Shown piece by piece: positions 41,873-50,170 of a stretch of DNA of 64,000 nucleotides. This DNA comes from an uncultured Lachnospiraceae bacterium (GTDB taxonomy: Bacteria; Bacillota; Clostridia; Lachnospirales; Lachnospiraceae). The stretch covers positions 62,001 to 126,000 of the forward strand of contig CAJTPM010000009.1 of the NCBI GenBank assembly GCA_910578085.1, given 5' to 3'. Every line of letters starts with the position of its first letter. Position 1 is the first letter of the stretch. The notes under the pieces are model-generated. The model had not been told where the DNA came from, did not search any database, and saw only the letters and a program-made list of their open reading frames with translations. Made by a program: the position numbers and the translations under genes.

Positions 41873-42778
41873 TTGACACTGCAGCAATTAAAATATGCTT
41901 TGACGATCGCGGACTGCGGTTCCATGAATGAGGCTGCAAAGCAGCTTTTTATTTCCCAGCCAAGTCTGTCGGAGACCATGAAAGAATTAGAGGCAGAGAT
42001 CGGCATTGAGATATTTCTGCGCTCCAACAGGGGGATCAGCCTGACGCCGGAGGGGGAAGAGTTTCTGGGCTATGCGAGGCAGGTGACGGAGCAGTTTTCT
42101 CTTTTGCAGAGCAGATATATTGAGAAAAAGAAAAAGGAAAAATTCAGCGTCTCCACACAGCATTATACGTTTGCGGTGAAGGCCTTTGTGGAGACTGTGA
42201 AAAAGCTTGGCATGGAGCGCTACGAGTATGCGGTACATGAGACGACGACCTACGACGTGATCGCAAACGTCAGGTCTTTTAAGAGCGAGATCGGCGTACT
42301 GTATCTGAACGATTTCAATGAGAAAGTGATGATGAAAACGATACAGGAAAACGGGCTGGAGTTTAAGGAACTGTTTTCCTGTAATACCTTTGTCTATCTG
42401 TGGGCGGGCCATCCTCTGGCGGGGAGAGAGGCGATCTCCATGGAGGAACTGGACGATTATCCCTGCCTGTCCTTCGATCAGGGAAAATATCACTCCCTGT
42501 TTCTGGCGGAGGAGATGAAGAGCGATTATGAATATAAGCGGCTGATCAAAGCCAACGACAGGGCTACACTGTTAAATCTGATGGTGGGATTAAACGCCTA
42601 TACGCTCTGTTCGGGGATCATCTGCGAGGAATTAAACGGCAGCGACTATATGGCGATACCGCTTAAGGAAACGGAGAGAATGCGGATCGGCTATATTGTT
42701 AGAAAGGGGCAGAAGGTCAGTAAGAGCGGGAAGCTTTATATTGAGGAGTTGAAAAAATATCAGGCGATGGCGATGTAG
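41873..42778 (+). CDS. LysR-family transcriptional regulator
   Basis: DNA-binding activator/repressor of 301 residues. It starts at TTG 41873, 7 bases after AGAGG, giving the standard MTLQQLKYALTIADCGSMNE. The winged HTH covers 1-60 (AAKQLFISQPSLSETMKELE), and an effector-binding domain follows from about 90. It precedes metQ by 213 bases in the same direction, and a palindrome of the MtaR/MetR kind lies in that gap, so it probably controls methionine uptake; its effector is unknown. Confidence 0.93.
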   Translation: MTLQQLKYALTIADCGSMNEAAKQLFISQPSLSETMKELEAEIGIEIFLRSNRGISLTPEGEEFLGYARQVTEQFSLLQSRYIEKKKKEKFSVSTQHYTFAVKAFVETVKKLGMERYEYAVHETTTYDVIANVRSFKSEIGVLYLNDFNEKVMMKTIQENGLEFKELFSCNTFVYLWAGHPLAGREAISMEELDDYPCLSFDQGKYHSLFLAEEMKSDYEYKRLIKANDRATLLNLMVGLNAYTLCSGIICEELNGSDYMAIPLKETERMRIGYIVRKGQKVSKSGKLYIEELKKYQAMAM

Positions 42779-42875
42779 AAAGAATGTCGGAAGCTGTCAG
42801 GCAATGGCGATGTAAAAAGGATGCGAGTGGCACTATCCAGCGCTGGCATGACGGCTGTGAAGAAGTGTCTTTTGA

Positions 42876-42892
42876 TATAGGTTTACCCTATA
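42876..42892 (+). promoter_or_regulatory. MET-box-like LysR operator upstream of metQ
   Basis: Perfect palindrome TATAGGTTTACCCTATA: arms TATAGG and CCTATA with a 5-base centre. It fits TATAG-N7-CTATA, the form of the streptococcal MtaR/MetR box, and ends 21 bases before the metQ -35. Confidence 0.7.
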
Positions 42893-42913
42893 ACCGAATA
42901 AAGGTTTCGCGTA

Positions 42914-42943
42914 TTAACACTTTTTTTCATGCAGAGGTATAAT
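42914..42943 (+). promoter_or_regulatory. metQ promoter
   Basis: TTAACA (42914-42919), 18 bases, TATAAT (42938-42943). Position relative to the palindrome suits activation by LysR. Confidence 0.75.
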
Positions 42944-42991
42944 GTTCCTTGTCAGATAAAATAAAGTGATGAATTAAGAGGAGGAAACATT

Positions 42992-43927
42992 ATGAAGAAA
43001 AGAGTTTTGGCAGTCCTTTTGACAGGCGTGCTTGCGGCAGGAATTTTAACGGGCTGCGGCGGCGCGGCGGAGGATGCGGCAGCAGACGCACAGGTGGCGG
43101 AAGAGACACCGGCTGAGGAAGAGACGCCCGCAGAGGAGACAGCCGAGGAGGCAGCGCCTGCGGAAAGCGAAGAGGCAGGCGGGACGGCAGAAGAAAAAGG
43201 AACCATCACCATCGCGGCATCTCCCACACCCCATGCGGAGATTCTGGAAGCGGCAAAGCCGATTTTAGCGGAGCAGGGCTGGAATCTGGAGATCACAGTG
43301 TTTGATGATTATATTCTGCCCAACCAGGTGGTGGACAGCGGAGAACTGGATGCCAATTATTTCCAGCACATCCCCTATCTGGACGAGTTCAACGAGCAGC
43401 AGGGCACACAGCTTGTAAACGCGGGCGGTATTCATTACGAGCCTTTCGGTATTTATCCGGGTACAAAGAAGACATTGGATGAGGTGGCAGACGGCGATGT
43501 GATCGCAGTGCCCAACGACACCACGAACGAAGCGAGAGCATTGCTCCTTTTACAGGACAACGGCCTGATCACACTGAAAGAGGGAGCGGGCCTGACCGCC
43601 ACTGTACAGGATATCGAAGAAAACCCTCACAAGCTGGAGATCCAGGAGCTGGAAGCGGCGCAGGTGCCCAGAGTTGTGGGCGAAGTGGCCTATGTTGTAT
43701 TAAACGGCAACTATGCGCTACAGGCAGGGTTCAGCGTTGCGAAGGATTCCATTGCATATGAGAGCGCTGATTCCGAGGCGGCAAAGACCTATGTGAATGT
43801 GATCGCAGTTAAAGAGGGCAATGAGAATAACGAAGGCATCAAGGCGCTGGTAGACGCCCTGAAATCCGATGAGATCAAACAGTATATCAATGATAACTAT
43901 GATGGTGCGGTGATTCCGTTTGACTAA
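42992..43927 (+). CDS. metQ: MetQ/NlpA-family substrate-binding lipoprotein
   Basis: Lipid-anchored receptor of a methionine-type ABC importer, 311 residues. The signal peptide ends in lipobox LTGC with Cys at 22. A low-complexity Ala/Glu linker (about 25-70) precedes the binding domain, which starts ITIAASPTPHAEILE and has DANYFQHIPYLDEFN plus the late GNYALQAGF and YVNVIAVKEGNENNE, all typical of NlpA proteins. GAGGAGG precedes the ATG. No metN or metI follows; the terminator at 43981 ends the transcript, so the permease and ATPase are encoded elsewhere. Confidence 0.94.
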   Translation: MKKRVLAVLLTGVLAAGILTGCGGAAEDAAADAQVAEETPAEEETPAEETAEEAAPAESEEAGGTAEEKGTITIAASPTPHAEILEAAKPILAEQGWNLEITVFDDYILPNQVVDSGELDANYFQHIPYLDEFNEQQGTQLVNAGGIHYEPFGIYPGTKKTLDEVADGDVIAVPNDTTNEARALLLLQDNGLITLKEGAGLTATVQDIEENPHKLEIQELEAAQVPRVVGEVAYVVLNGNYALQAGFSVAKDSIAYESADSEAAKTYVNVIAVKEGNENNEGIKALVDALKSDEIKQYINDNYDGAVIPFD

Positions 43928-43980
43928 ATTGTTGTTAATAACAAATAGAAAATTTTGAAAAGTATCTCAATAGTGTTATG

Positions 43981-44016
43981 AAAAAATCCTGCTGTTCTAA
44001 AACAGCAGGATTTTTT
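43981..44016 (+). terminator. Terminator after metQ
   Basis: Perfect 16-bp stem (43981-43996 with 44001-44016), 4-nt loop and seven T. It can also stop minus-strand RNA from the HipA-like gene. Confidence 0.95.
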
Positions 44017-44044
44017 TGTGATGCCCGCTCGCGGAAGCGGGCAA

Positions 44045-44111
44045 GGTGTTGGTTGGCATAAATCTGTTTGTGAAGCAGACAAGTGTCGGCTGGCGTAAAT
44101 CTGTTCGTGAG
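44045..44111. repeat. Two ~30-base direct repeats, period 37
   Basis: 44045-44074 and 44082-44111 agree at about 25 of 30 positions around a GGCxTAAATCTGTT core; a 7-bp GC hairpin (44024-44043) precedes them. The second unit ends 4 bases before the HipA-like stop codon. Confidence 0.6.
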
Positions 44112-44114
44112 ATA

Positions 44115-45323
44115 TCAGATATGACTGTTTCTCCGATTTTTCCACAGATCCTTTCCGGCCTGAAAGGCCCGGAGATTTTCCTGTTTTCTCTCGAAAAGCT
44201 CCTTTAATTTTGGAATTCTGATCCGGCGTTCGACAACTTCCATCTCATAAATCGAAAAATCCATATCCGCCCTGTCGATATCTACAAGGGAGCGGTTCTG
44301 GACATACTGCAGCAGTCTGCTCTCCTTTTCAACAAAGGAATGGGTTTTAATATCATCTATTCTCATCCGGGACAGCGCTTCATAGGGGATGTCGTAAAAC
44401 ATGGAATTCCCCGAATCATAGATTGGCGCAAATCCGAGTATCTGCAGCGTATCAGGATTTCTTACCACAGCGATATTGTTCATATGTCTGTCCGTATTTG
44501 TCAGAAGATAATCCGTCATGATCTGATAATCCATAAAATCCGTGAAATCCTGTTCCGCCATGCCGAGCGACAAACAGACTTTTTTCAGCGGATAATAATA
44601 GGATTCATTCTGTTTTATTTTGACTGTCTGCAGTAATTCCCATGCGCTGATGCACTCCAGATTTTCACTGCAGAAATCGTAGCACATGCAGCCGAGACCG
44701 TCTACGTTGCCGTCAACCTGTACCCACACGGGGGCATAGGCGGTATAATTGGAAAATCCCAGCTGTTCATGTAATTTTGTGGCAAATATTTCATTCAGGC
44801 TCTGCTGATAGGACTGTCCGTAGTTTCCCTTGATCATATACCGGCGGCCATCCGCGGCAATACACCATTTTTTCTGCAGTTCCCCCTGGGAGGAGGCACA
44901 GTCAAATCCTGTCTTTTTCCGGAGATCAATGATGCGGTCTCTGTTGAGCGTGACGTCGCCGAAAGTATCCACAAAATCATTGGTAAATAAATTGGTATCC
45001 TTCCAAGTTAAATCCGCGCCTCTGGGTTTGATCCAATAACAGTCGGACAGACTGAGCGCCAGATTATTGACAAGTACGCTGCCCGTCGAGGTATAGCCCA
45101 GCTTCTGGAGAGCGTTCTTTACGCCGTGTCTTGTCTTTGGGATTGCCCGATCCCGCCACCAGTCATGAAATTTCATGTTATTCATATGTCCGCCCAGCGG
45201 GAAATGTGCCGCTGCAGCTTCATTTCGTCTGACATTTCCCAAAATGCCATCATCGGAAATTTCCATCAGACAGACAGGAATATCCTTATGCATCAGATAG
45301 TATTCTTTCTCGTTTTTTGCCAT
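44115..45323 (-). CDS. HipA-like kinase-fold protein (clostridial type)
   Basis: Probable serine/threonine kinase toxin or regulator of a HipBA-like pair, 402 residues. The C-terminal HipA domain has an ATP-site lysine in GRRYMIKGNYGQSYQQ, the catalytic loop NTDRHMNNIAVVRN near residue 280 and the metal-binding Asp in FAPIYDSGNSMF near 315. The N-terminal ~120 residues with FHDWWRDRAIPKTR differ from classical HipA and are a clostridial variety. GGGAGG lies 11 bases before the ATG. The HTH partner gene is 18 bases upstream on the same strand. Target unknown. Confidence 0.85.
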   Translation of the reverse strand: MAKNEKEYYLMHKDIPVCLMEISDDGILGNVRRNEAAAAHFPLGGHMNNMKFHDWWRDRAIPKTRHGVKNALQKLGYTSTGSVLVNNLALSLSDCYWIKPRGADLTWKDTNLFTNDFVDTFGDVTLNRDRIIDLRKKTGFDCASSQGELQKKWCIAADGRRYMIKGNYGQSYQQSLNEIFATKLHEQLGFSNYTAYAPVWVQVDGNVDGLGCMCYDFCSENLECISAWELLQTVKIKQNESYYYPLKKVCLSLGMAEQDFTDFMDYQIMTDYLLTNTDRHMNNIAVVRNPDTLQILGFAPIYDSGNSMFYDIPYEALSRMRIDDIKTHSFVEKESRLLQYVQNRSLVDIDRADMDFSIYEMEVVERRIRIPKLKELFERKQENLRAFQAGKDLWKNRRNSHI

Positions 45324-45341
45324 AGAGTACGTTGCCTCCCA

Positions 45342-45746
45342 TCAGCTCCACAAAATATCTTCTTCTTTATCGTATCTGCAATCTCTGTTGAATTTTTCCT
45401 GAATAGCATAGAAATCGCGGAACAGGTCCTCAAGGTAAAGAACAAGATTCTGTTCCTTTACACCGTTCAGGTCGTCTTCAATATATATTTTGTTTCCCCG
45501 CATGTCGGAGATAAGTTTCCGCGTTTCGTCATAATAATAAAACGTTCCGTCTCTTCCCGCTATTTTTTGAAATGCCGAATCAGTTTCCGGTAAAGCTCTC
45601 GCCAGAAGATTCACCACATAGGGTGCCGGCGAGGCTTCTTTCTGCTCCCACTTACGCAGGGTGCTGAGCGGTATCCCATAGGCTTCGGCAAATGATTTCT
45701 GTGTCATGCCGGTAGATTCTCTGAGTTCTTTTATATCAAAAAACAT
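45342..45746 (-). CDS. HTH regulator paired with the HipA-like gene (HipB role)
   Basis: 134-residue protein. Residues about 6-60 form an XRE-like helix-turn-helix: LRESTGMTQKSFAEAYGIPL and STLRKWEQKEASPAPYVV. The C-terminal ~75 residues are acidic and aromatic (TFYYYDETRKLISDMRGNKI) and of unknown role, perhaps contacting the kinase. GGAGGTG lies 5 bases before the ATG. The gene is preceded by a 16-bp inverted repeat overlapping its promoter, the expected site of autorepression. Confidence 0.85.
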   Translation of the reverse strand: MFFDIKELRESTGMTQKSFAEAYGIPLSTLRKWEQKEASPAPYVVNLLARALPETDSAFQKIAGRDGTFYYYDETRKLISDMRGNKIYIEDDLNGVKEQNLVLYLEDLFRDFYAIQEKFNRDCRYDKEEDILWS

Positions 45747-45760
45747 AGTGCACCTCCGAG

Positions 45761-45817
45761 GTAATCAATTTGGATAGTTCAAAAATAATTATATCCAAAT
45801 TGGTTACTAAAAGTCAA
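45761..45817 (-). promoter_or_regulatory. Promoter and operator of the HipBA-like operon
   Basis: On the minus strand TTGACT (45817-45812), 18 bases, TATAAT (45793-45788). A 16-bp inverted repeat (45761-45776 with 45792-45807, one mismatch, 15-base centre) has one arm in the spacer and -10 and the other past the transcription start, as in autoregulated toxin-antitoxin operons. Confidence 0.85.
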
Positions 45818-45958
45818 TTATTTCTCTCAAATTATTTACGGAAATCGAGTTTATTATACACCGGAATTATAATTAAGAAATCTGCAGGCGCGACAGTTTA
45901 ATGCAGCAACAGTCCCACAGGTGCGGAAGGATTTCACCCGCAGGCAACCTCTCTACGG

Positions 45959-46588
45959 CTATCGCTTCACCTTCTGATAATAAAATACCGCCAACTGCGT
46001 CCGATCCCGCAGGGACAGCTTATCCAGTACGCTGCTGATATAGTTGCGCACGGTACCCTCGCTTAAGAAAAGCTCTTCCGCGATCTCCCGGTTATTTCGG
46101 CCCTGGGCCACCTGCCTGATGATAGCCTGTTCCTTTTCGCTGATATCGTGGGCAGCAAAATCAAAGCATCCCTCGCCGCTTCCGATGAGTTCCGGTATCT
46201 TCTGCACGATCTCATTTCCGAAGACACTCTGTCCGTCCTGCACGGCATGGAGCGCCGTAACGATCCCTTCATAATCCTGTTTTAAAATATATCCTTTCGC
46301 ACCCACCTGCAGCGCTCTGACAATGTACTCATCGTCCGAAAAAGTGGTTAAAAACAGAATCTTTGCCTCTCTATCCTGCTTCCGGATTTCCTCCGCCGCC
46401 TGCAGACCACTCATGGATTTCATCTGTATATCCATGAGCAAAATGTCGGGGCGGTATTTTCTGTAGAGTGCAATGGCATCAACTCCATCCTCTCCTGTAT
46501 CCGCCACAGTGATAGAAGGATCCGCCTCCAATATGGTTTTAAGAGACAGTGCTACAAGCCTGTCGTCATCTACGATTATGATCTGCAT
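45959..46588 (-). CDS. LuxR/NarL-family response regulator
   Basis: Transcription factor of 209 residues. The receiver domain has VDDDRLVALSL and phospho-acceptor Asp in ILLMDIQMKSMSG. The C-terminal LuxR HTH reads EKEQAIIRQVAQGRNNREIA then LFLSEGTVRNYISSVLDKL. Partner of the kinase upstream at 46670. Together they are divergent from the ABC exporter genes at 48070, the probable target. Confidence 0.95.
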   Translation of the reverse strand: MQIIIVDDDRLVALSLKTILEADPSITVADTGEDGVDAIALYRKYRPDILLMDIQMKSMSGLQAAEEIRKQDREAKILFLTTFSDDEYIVRALQVGAKGYILKQDYEGIVTALHAVQDGQSVFGNEIVQKIPELIGSGEGCFDFAAHDISEKEQAIIRQVAQGRNNREIAEELFLSEGTVRNYISSVLDKLSLRDRTQLAVFYYQKVKR

Positions 46589-46669
46589 ATTTCATCCTCC
46601 TCAATGTCACTTAATTAGTACCATGATCCAGTCGGGAGGCACCACTAACCAAACGACATTGCCATTCCA

Positions 46670-47866
46670 TTACTTTTGTATCGTCACAAAGATATGAAAT
46701 CCATTTTCGCTGCGAATATGCAGCGTTCCCCCCAGAGCCTGAACCCGCTCCCGCATATTGTAAAGCCCAATCCCCCCGCTGTCTCCGGGAATATCCCGCA
46801 GAGAGGATCCGGATTCGGAGGCCCTTTTTTCAGAACCGGTAAAACTGCGGCTCCCGGCAGTGCGCGGCTCTTCTTTCAAGTAACCGTGTCCATTATCTTC
46901 GATCAGCATCTGGTAGAAAGCCGGATGTTCCCGCAGTTTGAGAGCGACGGCGTCCCCATCGCTGTGTTTCACGATATTGGAGACTGCTTCCTTTACAATG
47001 GCGATGAAACAGTACTTGATCTCCCGGGGGATACCCCGGGACATATCATACTCAAAAGTTACCCGGTAAGTATCCTCAATATCCCGAAGACTGTCCCGCA
47101 CAGCCTGTTCCAGGTCGATGGCATCGTCATACAGATTATGGACGCTCTGTCTGATGCTTGTCATGGCTTCATTCAGCGTATCGTTTACGCTGCAGAGCTG
47201 TTCGTGGAGCGGCTCTTCTCTGTGGATGGTCCGCAAAGCGCCGATCTGAAGAATGGACCGCGTCAGCATGTGGCCCACATTATCATGGATCTCGCGGGCA
47301 ATGCGGTTGCGCTCCTGCAGCGTGGCCAGATGGATCTCGTAGTCCTGCTTTTCCAACAGCTGTCTGTTCCTGCTCTGCTGCAGCATATCCCGCTCTGTGG
47401 CGGTATCCCGCAGGCGGATCAGTTCGGCGGAGAGAAAGCTGCTTTGCCTTGTGCCGAAGGATAAAAGCGCTGATGCAAAGAACCCAAATGCACCCAAGAG
47501 CCACATCCACAGAGGGAAGCGTCCGTAATGGGGGATCACAGGCAGCAAACAGGTGAAACACCACAGGCAGCGATGCCAGAAGCCGTCGTAACAGATTACC
47601 GGCAGGAAGAAGAGCAACGCCGGGAAAAACAGACACAAAACACCATAGAACAGTGACAGTCCGATGACGACACGCTTTTTGTCGAAGCAGAGCCCGAGGG
47701 CTGTGAACGATAGAGCGATCAGCCAGACGGCCACGGACTGCGCGGTGACATCCTGTGTGGATAACAGCAGCGTCCCGATGGAAAACAGCAGGAGTTTATC
47801 TAAAATTTTTTTGATCATGGGAGGTAACTGCAGCCTTTCTGTCAGCGCACTATGCTTTTCAAACAT
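46670..47866 (-). CDS. Sensor histidine kinase, NarL/DesK type
   Basis: Membrane sensor kinase of about 398 residues. Several hydrophobic segments fill the first ~140 residues, with little extracellular sequence (intramembrane-sensing type). The HisKA_3 box is NRIAREIHDNVGHMLTRSIL with phospho-His. The ATPase has KEAVSNIVKHSDG (N box), EDNGHGY (D box) and GGIGLYNMRERVQALGG (G box). ATG 47866 is preferred over TTG 47878, but neither has a good ribosome site. An insert rich in Ser/Arg/Gly (about 340-365) lies before the G box. The cognate regulator follows after 81 bases. Confidence 0.93.
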   Translation of the reverse strand: MFEKHSALTERLQLPPMIKKILDKLLLFSIGTLLLSTQDVTAQSVAVWLIALSFTALGLCFDKKRVVIGLSLFYGVLCLFFPALLFFLPVICYDGFWHRCLWCFTCLLPVIPHYGRFPLWMWLLGAFGFFASALLSFGTRQSSFLSAELIRLRDTATERDMLQQSRNRQLLEKQDYEIHLATLQERNRIAREIHDNVGHMLTRSILQIGALRTIHREEPLHEQLCSVNDTLNEAMTSIRQSVHNLYDDAIDLEQAVRDSLRDIEDTYRVTFEYDMSRGIPREIKYCFIAIVKEAVSNIVKHSDGDAVALKLREHPAFYQMLIEDNGHGYLKEEPRTAGSRSFTGSEKRASESGSSLRDIPGDSGGIGLYNMRERVQALGGTLHIRSENGFHIFVTIQK

Positions 47867-47922
47867 AGTAAATTTCAATGGGAAATTGATATCTATCTAT
47901 GCCAGTATATCACAGAAAACAG

Positions 47923-47936
47923 ATGACAAATGTCAT
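47923..47936. promoter_or_regulatory. Candidate response-regulator operator
   Basis: Palindrome ATGACAAATGTCAT in the divergent region between the kinase and the ABC genes. LuxR-type regulators commonly bind such short palindromes; a second weaker ATCAC/GTGAT pair lies at 47951-47969. Confidence 0.4.
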
Positions 47937-48069
47937 ATAATTTTCTGATGTATCACACTGTATTTGTGATGGCGGTTTTTATTATACTGTAATTACCCGG
48001 AGCGCTCAAGGGGGCGCCCGAATGAAAATCAAATCACAACTAAAAACAAAGAAACAGGAGGAAGACCGC

Positions 48070-49011
48070 ATGGGTACACCTATAGTAAAAGTGGAAAATC
48101 TGGTGAAACGATATAAGGAGCTGATAGCTCTGGACCACTTTAATCTGGAGATCGAGGAAGGGGAGATCTTTGGCCTTCTGGGGCCAAATGGTTCCGGTAA
48201 GACAACGACTATCAACTGTATTTTGTCATTATTGTCTTTTGACAAGGGTGTGATAGAGATCTTCGGGCAGGAGATGCGCCCGGACAGTTACGAACTGAAG
48301 CGGCAGATCGGCGTCGTAATGCAGAATGTGGCTGTGTTTGACGAACTCACCGTCCGGGAGAATATCGACTACTTCTGCGGCTTGTATATCCGCGATAAAA
48401 GGCTGAGAAAGCAGTATGTGGAGGAGGCTGTGGAATTTGTGAAACTTGGAGAATTTGTGAAATTTTATCCAAAGAAACTGTCGGGAGGTCTGCTCAGAAG
48501 ACTGAACATTGCCTGCGGCATCGCCCATAAACCGAAGTTAATTATTCTGGATGAACCCACGGTGGCCGTGGATCCTCAAAGCCGCAACAATATCCTGGAG
48601 GGGATCCGAAAACTGAATGAACAGGGTGCTACGGTGATCTACACTTCCCATTATATGGAGGAGGTGGAACAGATCTGCACCCGGATCGCCATCATGGATA
48701 AAGGCAGGAATATTGCTCTTGGGACGAAGGATGAATTAAAACAGATGATCAAAAAGAGCGAGACCATATCCATCGACATACTGGAGCTTAAGGAAGAACA
48801 TATGTCGGCTGTGAGAGAACTGCCCCATGTGTACGATGTGTCTTTCGGGGAGGGGAAACTCACGATTTTTTGCAGCGGCGGAAAACACAACCTGCTGCGT
48901 ATTCTGGATTATCTGCAGAAGCAAAACATATCCTTCGGGCAGGTACATTCGGAACTGCCGACGCTAAACGATGTATTTCTGGAAATCACTGGAAAGCAGT
49001 TACGGGACTGA
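48070..49011 (+). CDS. ABC transporter ATP-binding protein
   Basis: ATPase of a drug/bacteriocin-type ABC-2 exporter, 313 residues. The ATG at 48070 lies 8 bases after AGGAGGA; an in-frame ATG at 48022 lacks a site. Walker A is GPNGSGKTT, the Q-loop VVMQNVAVFDELT, the signature KLSGGLLRRLNIA and Walker B LIILDEPTVAVDP; a C-terminal ~90-residue extension is usual for this class. First gene of a three-gene operon. Confidence 0.96.
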   Translation: MGTPIVKVENLVKRYKELIALDHFNLEIEEGEIFGLLGPNGSGKTTTINCILSLLSFDKGVIEIFGQEMRPDSYELKRQIGVVMQNVAVFDELTVRENIDYFCGLYIRDKRLRKQYVEEAVEFVKLGEFVKFYPKKLSGGLLRRLNIACGIAHKPKLIILDEPTVAVDPQSRNNILEGIRKLNEQGATVIYTSHYMEEVEQICTRIAIMDKGRNIALGTKDELKQMIKKSETISIDILELKEEHMSAVRELPHVYDVSFGEGKLTIFCSGGKHNLLRILDYLQKQNISFGQVHSELPTLNDVFLEITGKQLRD

Positions 49012-49024
49012 GAGGAGGATAAAC

Positions 49025-50170
49025 ATGTTACATACCATAAAATATTCAATGAGGACTGTGATAAGAAACTGGTCGGCGTGCTTCTGGCTGATTCTGTTTC
49101 CGATGATTCTGGGCACCCTGTTTAAGATTGCCTTATCCAATCTGGGCGTGCCTCTTGAGCGGATTCCGGTGGCTGTGGTGACGGCGGAAAATGCGGGGAA
49201 GCAGGAGATCGAAACATTCCGCAGGGCAGCGGACAATCTGGGGGAAGAGGATCTTCTGGAGATTCGTTACTGTGAAAAGGAGGAGGCCCTGGAATTGCTT
49301 GAAAAAGAAGAGGTAGAGGGTATTCTTACTGTGGGAAAACGGATCTCCCTCAGCATTTCGGGAAAGTCCTACAATGATAGGAAGAATATGAACCGGAATA
49401 TTTTAAATACCTTTGTGAACCGGTATAATCTGTCGGCGGACGCCATTGCAGAGATAGCTGTCAACCATCCGGAACATCTGGAGGACGTGGTATCCGGGAT
49501 GAGAGAGGAGCATTTTTATAACAGGGAGGAATCTCTGTCTGCGACTAAAGGTGACAACTATGTCGCTTACTTTTATAATCTGTTGGCGATGACCTGTATG
49601 TTCTGCAGTATGTCCGGTCTGGAGATCTCCCTCAACAATCAGGGGAATCTGACGGCGCTTGGGGCGAGGCGCAACATTTCGCCCATGCCGAAACAGAGTT
49701 CCATTTTGGGAGAACTGGCTGCCTATGTATTGGTGAATTTCGGCTGCATTCTGATCGGCTTTGCCTATATAAATCTGGTGCTGCGGGTGGATCTTACCAG
49801 CCGCCTGCCGCTTACTCTGCTCACCCTGTTTGTTTCGGATATGACAGGTTCCGCTTTTGGTTTTTTTCTGGGAGCCATCGGGCGCATGTCGGAGAGAACG
49901 AAAAATGCGATAGCTGCCGGTGTGTCTCTGATCTGCTGCTTTTTAAGCGGTCTGATGGTGGGAACGATGAGGGGATTTATTGAAAACAGGATTCCTGTTC
50001 TGAATCGGATCAATCCGACGGCGCTGATTTCGGATTCCTTTTACTGCCTGGCCAACTTTGATACGTACAGCCGTTATACGAGGAATATGGTATCGCTGTG
50101 CATAGCCACCGCAGTGTTTCTGACAGGCGGATTTTTACTGACAAGGAGGAGACAGTATGCAAGTCTTTAA
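49025..50170 (+). CDS. ABC-2 type transporter permease
   Basis: Membrane subunit of 381 residues, ATG at 49025 after AGGAGGA. One N-terminal membrane helix (FWLILFPMILGTLFKI), a ~160-residue extracytoplasmic domain, then five helices from about 175 onward: the ABC2_membrane_3 layout. The substrate is not evident; with a LuxR-type two-component system upstream, antimicrobial peptide or lipid-targeting drug export is likely. The third gene overlaps its 3' end by 14 bases. Confidence 0.93.
   Translation: MLHTIKYSMRTVIRNWSACFWLILFPMILGTLFKIALSNLGVPLERIPVAVVTAENAGKQEIETFRRAADNLGEEDLLEIRYCEKEEALELLEKEEVEGILTVGKRISLSISGKSYNDRKNMNRNILNTFVNRYNLSADAIAEIAVNHPEHLEDVVSGMREEHFYNREESLSATKGDNYVAYFYNLLAMTCMFCSMSGLEISLNNQGNLTALGARRNISPMPKQSSILGELAAYVLVNFGCILIGFAYINLVLRVDLTSRLPLTLLTLFVSDMTGSAFGFFLGAIGRMSERTKNAIAAGVSLICCFLSGLMVGTMRGFIENRIPVLNRINPTALISDSFYCLANFDTYSRYTRNMVSLCIATAVFLTGGFLLTRRRQYASL

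Noticed and set aside
42779..42991. SAM riboswitch upstream of metQ
   Set aside because: No S-box core or terminator in the leader; a promoter and LysR-type palindrome explain the region.
44021..44119. CRISPR-like array
   Set aside because: Only two imperfect 30-base units with a 7-base gap; no spacers and no cas genes.
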